Origin: Acidaminococcales bacterium
Lineage (GTDB): Bacteria > Bacillota > Negativicutes > Acidaminococcales > JAISLQ01
Assembly (NCBI GenBank): GCA_031275255.1
Contig: JAISPA010000014.1
Location: 1 to 12,999 of the forward strand
Direction of reading: 5' to 3'
DNA length: 12,999 bases
Shown here: positions 6,666 to 12,999 of the stretch, in pieces
Layout of the letters: every line of letters begins with the position of its first letter
Numbering within the stretch: position 1 is the stretch's first letter
The notes under the pieces: model-generated
Seen by the model: only the letters and a program-made list of their open reading frames with translations
What the model was told of the DNA's origin: nothing
The model's database searches: none
Position numbers and translations under genes: made by a program

Positions 6666-7538
6666 TTGCCGTTTCTGACTGTTACGGAAAACGCCCGCGC
6701 CAAAATCAACCTGACGCTTGACGTGTTGGGAAAACGGCCGGACGGTTATCATGAAATAAAGACGATCATGCAGTCGCTCGCTTTGTCCGACAGCGTTGAG
6801 ATCGGCGAAACAGAAGGATTACTGTCGGTTTGCGTGGAGGGGGCTGATTTGCCGGACGGGGAAGGCAATATAGCTTTCCGCGCGGCGCGCCTTGCGGCCG
6901 TGGACGCCAAAAGAGAGCCGGCGCTCGCGATAAAAATCGTCAAACGCATTCCCGTCGCCGCCGGGCTGGCCGGCGGCAGCTCCGATGCGGCGGCCGTTCT
7001 GCGGGGCATAAACCGCCTGTGGAATCTGCGCTGGGAGAAGGAGCGGCTTGAGCAGCTCGCGGCCCGGCTCGGCTCGGATGTCCCTTTTTGCTTGTGCGGC
7101 GGGTCTGCGCTGGCGTCCGGGCGCGGCGAGGTTGTTGAGCCTTTGCCGGACTGTCCGGATTTTACGGTCGTCCTGGCTTGTCCGGATTTTGCGGTGGCGA
7201 CAAGTGCGGTATACGCCAATTACGTGCCCGCAAGAGCCGGCCGGCGTCCCGATACGGAATCGGCCGTCAGGGCGTTGACGCTGGGCGACCGGGAGCTTTT
7301 AGCCGGGCAGCTTTGCAATGTGCTGGAATCTGTTACCTTCAGAATGTTTCCCGAAGTTGAGCGGTTAAAACGCACGCTGCTTGATGCGGGCGCGGCGGGC
7401 GTTATGTCGGGCAGCGGGCCGGCGGTGTTCGCTCTGGCTCCGGATGAAAAAACAGCCGCAACAGCCGCCGCGGCCGTTAAAGATAAAACAAAGGCGCGGG
7501 TATGGGTGACAAAAACGAAAGGGCGTGAAAGAATATGA
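6666..7538 (+). CDS. ispE: 4-diphosphocytidyl-2-C-methyl-D-erythritol kinase
   Basis: This GHMP kinase phosphorylates CDP-methylerythritol with ATP in the non-mevalonate isoprenoid pathway (cytoplasm). Visible motifs: N-terminal ENARAKINLTLDVLGKRPDGYHEI with the substrate-binding lysine, the ATP-binding PVAAGLAGGSSDAAA (about 97-111), GSDVPF with the catalytic Asp (about 138), and MSGSGPAVFAL near the C-terminus. Length (about 290) is normal. Two starts are possible: GTG 6657 sits inside the ribosome binding site, whereas TTG 6666 has GAAGGGTGAG just upstream and gives MPFLTVTENAR, so TTG is preferred. CCTT-TCTG-AAGG (6645-6656) can fold over part of the binding site. First gene of the operon; its stop overlaps the next start (ATGA). 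Confidence 0.95.
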   Translation: MPFLTVTENARAKINLTLDVLGKRPDGYHEIKTIMQSLALSDSVEIGETEGLLSVCVEGADLPDGEGNIAFRAARLAAVDAKREPALAIKIVKRIPVAAGLAGGSSDAAAVLRGINRLWNLRWEKERLEQLAARLGSDVPFCLCGGSALASGRGEVVEPLPDCPDFTVVLACPDFAVATSAVYANYVPARAGRRPDTESAVRALTLGDRELLAGQLCNVLESVTFRMFPEVERLKRTLLDAGAAGVMSGSGPAVFALAPDEKTAATAAAAVKDKTKARVWVTKTKGRERI

Positions 7539-8224
7539 CAAAATACCGTTTGCGGCCGGTAGATCTCAATACTTATCGGCCACTCCGGGAAATAGTCTGT
7601 GAAGCTTTGCGCACGGCGATCATCGGCGGAGTGCTGAAACCCGGGGAACGCTTGATGGAAATGCAGCTGGCCGACGAACTTGGCGTAAGCAGAACCCCTA
7701 TTCGGGAAGCTATCCGCAAACTGGAACAGGAAGGCTTTATTGAAATGCTGCCGCGGCGCGGCGCGTATGTCGCCAACATTTCCATCAAAGACGTCATAGA
7801 CGTATATGAGATAAGGATTGCCCTTGATGTTTTGGCTGCCGGCCTGGCTGCCGAACGCATAACCGGGGAAGAGCTTTCGCTTTTGCGGCAGCGTCTGGGG
7901 ATCATAAAAGAAGTGGTCGAACATGACGACATGGAAAAAATCGGCGAATACGACTGGGCGTTTCATGAAGTTTTGTATAAGGCAAGCAAGAATGACCGCC
8001 TGGTGGGTATCATCAACAACCTGCGCGACCAGCTTACCAGGCTGCGCGTAACCTCCATGAATTATCAGGACCGGATACAGGACACCATGCTGGAGCATGA
8101 ACTTTTGGTGGAAAGCATCGCCAGGCGCGAACCGGAATTGGCGAAACAAAGGGCTTTCGAGCACATGCGCAACGCCGAGCGGACGCTTTTGCAGGCTATC
8201 GAGGCGGCGCGCGCGGTCGAATGA
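7535..8224 (+). CDS. GntR-family transcriptional regulator, FCD (FadR-type) subfamily
   Basis: 229 residues. An N-terminal winged helix-turn-helix (about 15-80) contains LKPGERL and the recognition region SRTPIREAIRKLEQEGFIE followed by the wing PRRGAYV. The C-terminal FCD helical bundle (about 85-225) keeps the usual metal ligands D140, H144, H188 and H210, so it probably binds a metal and a small carboxylate-type effector. Its ATG overlaps the ispE stop by 4 bp, indicating translational coupling. The threonine ammonia-lyase gene follows after 50 bp. An operon-linked FCD regulator at this spot may control the neighbouring amino acid gene or itself; the ligand cannot be read from sequence. 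It occupies the place where purR sits in Bacillus but is unrelated. Confidence 0.93.
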   Translation: MTKYRLRPVDLNTYRPLREIVCEALRTAIIGGVLKPGERLMEMQLADELGVSRTPIREAIRKLEQEGFIEMLPRRGAYVANISIKDVIDVYEIRIALDVLAAGLAAERITGEELSLLRQRLGIIKEVVEHDDMEKIGEYDWAFHEVLYKASKNDRLVGIINNLRDQLTRLRVTSMNYQDRIQDTMLEHELLVESIARREPELAKQRAFEHMRNAERTLLQAIEAARAVE

Positions 8225-8274
8225 AATAACGCCGCGGCCAAACGTGAAAGCGGATATTTTGAGGAAGTGATTTG

Positions 8275-9492
8275 ATGTCGATGCAGGAATTTATCACGCT
8301 CGACGATGTAAAGGCGGCGGCCGAACGGCTGGATGGCGTTGTTAAATGCACTCCGCTTGAATATAACAACACCTTCAGTTCCATGTCGGGTTCGGGCGTT
8401 TACCTGAAATTGGAAAATCTTCAGCGGACCGGTTCGTTTAAGGTGCGCGGCGCGTATAACTGCATACAGGCGATGGATAAAGAAAAGCGCGCCCGGGGGG
8501 TGATCACGGCGTCGGCCGGCAATCACGCCCAGGGGGTGGCGCTGGGCGCGGCGGCCGCCAATGTATCCGCCACCATTGTCATGCCCGAAAGCACCCCTTT
8601 GCCCAAAGTCGCCGCTACCCGCGGCTACGGCGCGAAAGTCGTCCAGGCCGGGATTGTTTACGACGATTCCTACCGGGAGGCGCGGCGGCTGCAAAAAGAA
8701 CAGGGACTTACTTTTGTCCACGCTTTCGACAATATGGCGGTGATTGCCGGCCAGGGAACGATTGGACTGGAAATAATGCGCCAGCGGCCGGATATCGAAG
8801 CGGTGGTCGTGCCGGTCGGCGGCGGCGGCCTGATCGCCGGCGTTGCCGCGGCTATCAAAATAATCGCCCCGCACGTCAAAGTTTATGGCGTACAGGCAAG
8901 CGGCGCGCCGTCCGCCTATCTTGCCCGCAACGCCGGCCGCCCGGTGGAAGCGCCCGGCGCTCATACTCTGGCCGACGGCATAGCGGTGAAAAAAACGGGC
9001 GAGATAACTTTCCGTCATATACAAAGATATGTTGACGATATATTTGTGGTCAAAGACGAGGACATTGCCGCGACCATCCTTTTGCTGCTGGAACGCAGCA
9101 AACTGGTGGCGGAGGGAGCCGGAGCGGTAGGGCTTGCTGCTATCCTGCACAATCTGATACCGCATCACGAAAGGATCGCCACCGTAATTTCCGGCGGCAA
9201 TATCGATATAAACTTTGTTTCCCGGATAATCGAAAACGGCCTTATCAAGTCCGGCCGGCGGATCAAACTGGAAACAGATCTTGTGGACAGGCCGGGCGAA
9301 TTGCGCAAATTCATTACAACCATCGCCGAACACCAGGCGAACATTGTTTACATATACCATGAACACGCGGGGAAAAATCTGCCGATCGGCTATACCAACG
9401 TAGAAATGGACCTGGAAACCCGCGACGCCAAACACGCCGAAGCGGTGGTGGTTTCGCTCCGTCAGGCGGGATACAAGGTTGAGGTAATTTGA
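8275..9492 (+). CDS. ilvA: Threonine ammonia-lyase (PLP-dependent, with C-terminal ACT domain)
   Basis: About 405 residues. It deaminates L-threonine to 2-oxobutanoate, the entry to isoleucine synthesis or to threonine catabolism. Visible: SFKVRGA with the PLP lysine K56, SAGNHAQG (79-86), the glycine-rich phosphate loop GGGGLIAG (181-188) and SGGNIDINFV. From about 330 an ACT-type domain begins (DRPGELRKFITTIAEHQANI). The single short ACT-like tail matches the TdcB/short IlvA class rather than the 500-residue biosynthetic form with a double ACT-like domain. The start ATG 8275 has GAGGAAGTGA about 9 nt upstream; the TTG at 8272 is less likely. It lies 50 bp after the GntR gene and 37 bp before glmU. 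Threonine specificity is highly likely, though serine may also be used. Confidence 0.93.
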   Translation: MSMQEFITLDDVKAAAERLDGVVKCTPLEYNNTFSSMSGSGVYLKLENLQRTGSFKVRGAYNCIQAMDKEKRARGVITASAGNHAQGVALGAAAANVSATIVMPESTPLPKVAATRGYGAKVVQAGIVYDDSYREARRLQKEQGLTFVHAFDNMAVIAGQGTIGLEIMRQRPDIEAVVVPVGGGGLIAGVAAAIKIIAPHVKVYGVQASGAPSAYLARNAGRPVEAPGAHTLADGIAVKKTGEITFRHIQRYVDDIFVVKDEDIAATILLLLERSKLVAEGAGAVGLAAILHNLIPHHERIATVISGGNIDINFVSRIIENGLIKSGRRIKLETDLVDRPGELRKFITTIAEHQANIVYIYHEHAGKNLPIGYTNVEMDLETRDAKHAEAVVVSLRQAGYKVEVI

Positions 9493-9529
9493 TTTTGGGC
9501 TATCGGATAAAATTATGGAGGTAAATAAA

Positions 9530-10894
9530 ATGTCAATGTTGGCGGCTGTTATTTTGGCGGCAGGCAAAGGCACGCGGATGAAATCCGAACTGCCGAAAGT
9601 ATTGCATTGCGTGGCGGGGCTGCCTATGCTGTCGTATGTTCTCGAGGCGGCGGAGGCAGCCGGCTGTGCGCGCAAGATCGTGGTAATAGGGTTTGGCGCG
9701 GGCAAGGTAGCCGCCATAGTCGAGGGGCAGGCCGAATTGGCCGAGCAGAAAGCACAGTTGGGAACAGGGCACGCGGTCATGCAGGCTAAACCCTTGCTGT
9801 CCGGCTTTGACGGCACAGTCATGATTTTGTGCGGCGATACGCCGCTTCTCGACGGCCGTGAACTCAGGCGTTTTTACGAGCACCATATCGGGGTCGGCAA
9901 CAAAGCTACCGTTTTGACCGCCGTTTTGAAGGACGCGTCCGGTTACGGGCGGATAGTGCGCGGCGGAGACGGGCGGGTGGCAAAGATCGTTGAACAAAAA
10001 GACGCCGATATTCAGGAATTGGCAATCAAAGAAATCAATACAGGCATCTACTGTTTCGACGGCAGGGAACTCTTTTCCGCTTTGGAGACGGTTGGCTGCG
10101 ACAACGCCCAAGGCGAATATTACCTGACCGACGTTATCGCCCGTCTGGTGGAAAAGGGCGCGAAAGTGGGCGCCGTCGCTGCGGCGGACAAAGATACCGT
10201 CATGGGGGTAAATTCCCGCCGGGACCTGGCGGCGGCGGAAAAATGGATGCGGATGAAAACCAACTGCAGCCTGATGGACGAAGGGGTAACCATCATCGAT
10301 CCTGACAGCACTTATATCGACACCACGGCAATCATCGGCCGCGATACCATAGTACGCCCCAACACCTGGATAGAAGGCAACACCGTCGTCGGCAAAGATT
10401 GCGTAATCGGGCCGAATGTGCGCCTTAGCAACACGCAGGTTGGAGACGGCAGCGTCCTGCATTTTACGTACGCCCACGACGCGGCGGTCGGACGCAACGC
10501 GAACATCGGCCCGTTCGTGCATATAAGGCCTGGTACCCGCCTGGCGGATGACGTTAAAGTAGGCAATTTTGTCGAGGTGAAAAATTCCTGGGTGGGCAAA
10601 GGCAGCAAACTGCCGCATCTTACTTATGTAGGGGACGCCGATATAGGCGAAAACGTAAACATGGGCTGCGGTACGGTTACGGTGAATTACGACGGCAAGA
10701 AAAAATACCGCACGAAAATCGGCGACAACGCTTTCGTCGGCTGCAACGCCAACCTCATAGCGCCGGTGGAACTGGGGGAAAACTGTTATGTGGCGGCCGG
10801 GTCCACCATCAACAAAGAAGTGCCGCCCGACGCTTTGGGCATAGCCCGCACCAGGCAGCAAAATATAGAAAATTGGAAAAGAATAAGCAAATAA
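9530..10894 (+). CDS. glmU: Bifunctional GlmU: glucosamine-1-phosphate N-acetyltransferase / GlcNAc-1-phosphate uridylyltransferase
   Basis: 454 residues, normal for the family. The N-terminal pyrophosphorylase domain (about 1-230) has [11 protein letters not shown] (9-19), [17 protein letters not shown] and the GEYYLTD motif. The C-terminal left-handed beta helix (about 250-454) shows repeated hexapeptides ([20 protein letters not shown]) and the acetyltransferase motif [14 protein letters not shown] with its catalytic His, then [10 protein letters not shown]. It makes UDP-GlcNAc for peptidoglycan and other cell-wall polymers. The start is ATG 9530: GGAGGT (9517-9522) is its ribosome binding site, so the in-frame ATG 9515 overlapping that site is not used. 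Followed by prs after 22 bp, as in other Firmicutes. Confidence 0.97.
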   Translation: MSMLAAVILAAGKGTRMKSELPKVLHCVAGLPMLSYVLEAAEAAGCARKIVVIGFGAGKVAAIVEGQAELAEQKAQLGTGHAVMQAKPLLSGFDGTVMILCGDTPLLDGRELRRFYEHHIGVGNKATVLTAVLKDASGYGRIVRGGDGRVAKIVEQKDADIQELAIKEINTGIYCFDGRELFSALETVGCDNAQGEYYLTDVIARLVEKGAKVGAVAAADKDTVMGVNSRRDLAAAEKWMRMKTNCSLMDEGVTIIDPDSTYIDTTAIIGRDTIVRPNTWIEGNTVVGKDCVIGPNVRLSNTQVGDGSVLHFTYAHDAAVGRNANIGPFVHIRPGTRLADDVKVGNFVEVKNSWVGKGSKLPHLTYVGDADIGENVNMGCGTVTVNYDGKKKYRTKIGDNAFVGCNANLIAPVELGENCYVAAGSTINKEVPPDALGIARTRQQNIENWKRISK

Positions 10895-10916
10895 AGTCTG
10901 TGTAGGGGGGACTGTT

Positions 10917-11870
10917 ATGCTGGCGGACGACAACAAACGGCTGCGTATTTTTACCGGAACGGCAAACCCGCTTCTGGCTCAGGAGATAGCGTGTTATTTG
11001 GGAGCGGCGATGGGAGAGGCGCGGATCGGCAGATTCAATAACGGTGAAATACAGGTGATGATTGAGGAAAGCGTGCGCGGGAAAGAAGTTTTCGTCCTGC
11101 AATCGACCAGTCAGCCGGTAAATGAAAACCTGATGGAACTGTTGATAATGGTTGACGCGTTCAAGCGCGCCTCCGCCAAACACATAACGGCGGTAATTCC
11201 CTATTACGCCTACGCGCGCCAGGACAGGAAAACCAGGGGACGCGAGCCGATTTCGGCCAAATTGGTGGCCAATCTCCTGTCCGTCGCCGGTGTGACCAGG
11301 GTTGTAACCATGGATCTGCACGCCGGGCAGATCCAAGGATTTTTTGACATACCGGTCGACCATCTTTTGGGCGTCCCCATCCTGGCGGATTACGTCCGCG
11401 CCAAAAACCTGGCGGACTTTGTCGTCGTGTCCCCTGATCTGGGCGGGGTAACCAGGGCCAGAAGTTTAGCCGACCGGTTGGATTCTGACATAGCGATTAT
11501 CGAAAAAAGGCGTCCCGCGCCGGGAGTCGCGGAAGTTATGAATATAATCGGCGACGTAAAAGGCAAAACGGCGGTTATGATCGACGATCTTGTCGATACG
11601 GCCGGTTCTTTGGTGGAAGCGGCAAGCGCACTGGTCAAATTCGGCGCGCTGGACGTTTACGCCTGCTGCACGCACGCCGTGCTCACCTATCCGGCCGTGC
11701 CGCGCATAGAAAATTCGCCGATTAAAGAACTGGTCGTTACCAATACCATACCCCTTACGCCGGACAAACAAAGCGAAAAAATCAAGGTGCTGTCGGTCGC
11801 GCCCATTATGGGAGAAGCCATTCTGCGCATTTACAATGAAATGTCGGTAAGCCAGTTGTTCAACCTGTAA
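10917..11870 (+). CDS. prs: Ribose-phosphate pyrophosphokinase (PRPP synthetase)
   Basis: 317 residues, class I length. It transfers pyrophosphate from ATP to ribose 5-phosphate, giving PRPP for purine, pyrimidine, histidine and NAD synthesis. Motifs: RFNNGEIQV, the ATP-loop region [15 protein letters not shown] (98-113), the metal-binding [13 protein letters not shown] with H135, [12 protein letters not shown], and the PRPP loop DDLVDTAGS (223-231). ATG 10917 follows a strong AGGGGGG ribosome binding site. Its place between glmU and pth is the usual one in Firmicutes, here without ctc. Confidence 0.97.
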   Translation: MLADDNKRLRIFTGTANPLLAQEIACYLGAAMGEARIGRFNNGEIQVMIEESVRGKEVFVLQSTSQPVNENLMELLIMVDAFKRASAKHITAVIPYYAYARQDRKTRGREPISAKLVANLLSVAGVTRVVTMDLHAGQIQGFFDIPVDHLLGVPILADYVRAKNLADFVVVSPDLGGVTRARSLADRLDSDIAIIEKRRPAPGVAEVMNIIGDVKGKTAVMIDDLVDTAGSLVEAASALVKFGALDVYACCTHAVLTYPAVPRIENSPIKELVVTNTIPLTPDKQSEKIKVLSVAPIMGEAILRIYNEMSVSQLFNL

Positions 11871-11879
11871 AAGGCTGTT

Positions 11880-12440
11880 ATGAAACTTATCGCCGGTTTG
11901 GGCAATATGGGGGAAAAATTTAAAAACTCCCGGCACAACATAGGCTTTGCGGTAGCCGACCAACTGGCGGAGCGCTGGGGATTTGCCTGGCGCGCCGAGC
12001 GGCTGGCCCTGGTTGGCGAAATTTACCGGGGCGGCAAAGTGCTGATTTTAAAACCGACTACCTACATGAATTTGAGCGGTCAGGCGGTCAGGCATTACGC
12101 CGATTATTTTCAGATTGGGCCGCAAGACACCGCTGTCGTCCATGACGATATGGACCTGCCGGGCGGCAAGATCCGCGTACGCAAAAAAGGCGGGGCCGGC
12201 GGGCATAACGGCATAAAATCGGTCATGGAAGAACTGGGCACGGATGCTTTCGTCCGTTTTAAAATCGGCATAGGCCATCCCATGAACTACGAAGAAGCGG
12301 TATTGCGGCATGTCCTGAGCGGCTTTGCCGAGGACGAACTGCCGGCCGCGGCGGAGGCCGTGCAAAAGACGGCCGATGCGATTGAGTGTTGGCTGGCGGA
12401 CGGCGCGGAAACGACGATGAACCGTTTCAACGGCGGCTGA
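11880..12440 (+). CDS. pth: Peptidyl-tRNA hydrolase
   Basis: 186 residues. It releases peptides from peptidyl-tRNAs that drop off ribosomes, recycling tRNA. Key residues are visible: N9, catalytic H19 in SRHNIGF, N64 in KPTTYMNLSG, D89 in VHDDMDLPGG, and GGAGGHNGIKS. The conserved first motif is usually GNPGxxY; here it reads GNMGEKF, so Pro and Tyr are replaced by Met and Phe, while the catalytic residues remain. ATG 11880 lies 9 bp after prs, with AAGG 5 nt upstream. Last gene of the operon; mfd, often next in related genomes, does not follow. Confidence 0.96.
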   Translation: MKLIAGLGNMGEKFKNSRHNIGFAVADQLAERWGFAWRAERLALVGEIYRGGKVLILKPTTYMNLSGQAVRHYADYFQIGPQDTAVVHDDMDLPGGKIRVRKKGGAGGHNGIKSVMEELGTDAFVRFKIGIGHPMNYEEAVLRHVLSGFAEDELPAAAEAVQKTADAIECWLADGAETTMNRFNGG

Positions 12441-12476
12441 TCACCGACTGACCAGCGCAGGGCATAACCAGCTTGC

Positions 12477-12505
12477 CCGGGAGCGGTTGCCGGTGAACCG
12501 CCCGG
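12477..12505. other. GC-rich hairpin downstream of pth
   Basis: GCGGTT and AACCGC pair around a 7-nt loop (GCCGGTG), extended after a GA bulge by CCGG:CCGG. No T tract follows. It may act as a 3' stabilising stem or part of an imperfect terminator at the operon end. Confidence 0.35.
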
Positions 12506-12523
12506 AGCGGCCGCGAAAAGGCT

Positions 12524-12557
12524 GGCCGGCGGCGGGTACAGCCCCCGCCGAATGGCC
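12524..12557. other. Second GC-rich hairpin between the convergent pth and VOC genes
   Basis: CGGCGGG (12530-12536) pairs with CCCGCCG (12544-12550), and flanking GGCC (12524-12527) pairs with GGCC (12554-12557). There is no T tract on either side. It lies between converging genes and could slow transcription from both directions. Confidence 0.4.
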
Positions 12558-12607
12558 GGGCGCGGCAAGCGGCGTTTAAAAACTGTTGCCGGGTTTATCA
12601 AGTGTTT

Positions 12608-12985
12608 TCACGGATAATTGCTGATCTCCACCAGGTTGCCGTCAGGGTCGCGGACGTATATGCTGTTGATCGGCCCCGCCGCGCCGGTGCGGCGGACAAT
12701 TCCCGTTTCCGGCGTTACGCCTTTTTCTTTTAATTGGCTTTCCACCGTTTCCAGCGGGTCGCCGGTAATCAGGCAAAAATCGGCGCTGCCGCAGCCGGGA
12801 TTTTGGGCGGCCGGCAGAAATTCCCCTTTTCGCCTGTGGAAGTTTATCTTCTGCCCGCCGAATTTTACCGCATACCGTCCGTCGGCGGCGACAGGCGTCA
12901 TGCCGAGCGCGTCCGCGTAAAAACGCAAGGTTTTATCGACGTCTTTTACTGTGAGTACAAAAAGGTCCAGGAGGTCTATTTTCAT
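12608..12985 (-). CDS. VOC (glyoxalase/bleomycin resistance-fold) family protein
   Basis: 125 residues, one complete VOC module of two beta-alpha-beta-beta-beta halves. Recognisable pieces are LTVKDVDKTLRFYADALGM, KFGGQKINFHRRKGEF, RTGAAGPINSIYVRDPDGNL and VEISNY, typical of small single-domain VOC proteins. Likely metal ligands H50 and E120 are present, but the first ligand position, normally His in an (I/L)DHLVLTV-type start, is L8 here, so metal binding may be altered. The start ATG 12985 has GAGGAAAG about 7 nt upstream, at the window edge. It converges with pth. Substrate unknown; a lyase, dioxygenase or binding role cannot be decided from sequence. Confidence 0.85.
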   Translation of the reverse strand: MKIDLLDLFVLTVKDVDKTLRFYADALGMTPVAADGRYAVKFGGQKINFHRRKGEFLPAAQNPGCGSADFCLITGDPLETVESQLKEKGVTPETGIVRRTGAAGPINSIYVRDPDGNLVEISNYP

Positions 12986-12999
12986 AAATTGCTTTCCTC

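Noticed and set aside
9515..9529. Earlier in-frame ATG for glmU at 9515
   Set aside because: This ATG overlaps the GGAGGT ribosome binding site that serves ATG 9530.
8065..9822. Very long open frame (585 codons) on the minus strand opposite ilvA
   Set aside because: It is a shadow of GC-rich codon use in the clear plus-strand ilvA and neighbouring genes, has no recognisable motif, and would overlap well-supported genes.
9533..10936. Long open frame (467 codons) on the minus strand opposite glmU
   Set aside because: GlmU on the plus strand is unmistakable; the opposite frame has no family features and no sensible ribosome binding site.

Overview
The window looks like a chromosomal stretch from a moderately GC-rich, strictly anaerobic Firmicutes-type bacterium, most likely a member of the Negativicutes. 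This is inferred from gene order and protein style: ispE, an FCD-type GntR regulator, glmU, prs and pth run in one direction as in the Firmicutes ispE-glmU-prs-pth region. A very large iron-sulfur sensor kinase with a hydrogenase-like domain points to anaerobic life. Apart from one decayed regulator remnant I see no mobile element, tRNA, rRNA or CRISPR array.

Left part (1-4280): a 937-codon open frame fills the minus strand from 2811 to the window edge and continues beyond it. In order it encodes two ferredoxin-type 4Fe-4S clusters, an [FeFe]-hydrogenase H-cluster-like domain, a further 4Fe-4S motif, a coiled coil, a histidine kinase core and two receiver domains. About 330 bp separate it from the divergently oriented tcdA (tRNA ct6A dehydratase). 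That gap holds two divergent extended -10 promoters and a structured leader that may be a 6S-like RNA. After tcdA comes a free-standing histidine phosphotransfer (Hpt) protein, a natural candidate partner for the hybrid kinase. Kinase and Hpt together may form a hydrogen- or redox-sensing phosphorelay, which is the most interesting system here.

Middle part (4281-6656): a short spacer that may be a dispersed element is followed by an exported DUF362 protein lacking the usual ferredoxin insert and a zinc-ribbon DUF4145 protein. A 477 bp gap then holds a strong hairpin terminator, the remains of a MerR-family regulator and a possible promoter for the next operon.

Right part (6657-12440): a tight plus-strand operon. 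ispE (isoprenoid synthesis) overlaps an FCD-family GntR regulator by 4 bp, followed by a threonine ammonia-lyase with a C-terminal ACT domain, glmU (UDP-GlcNAc synthesis), prs (PRPP synthesis) and pth (peptidyl-tRNA hydrolase). Gaps are 9-50 bp. Downstream, two GC-rich hairpins separate pth from a convergent small VOC/glyoxalase-fold protein on the minus strand, whose start and ribosome binding site lie just inside the right edge.
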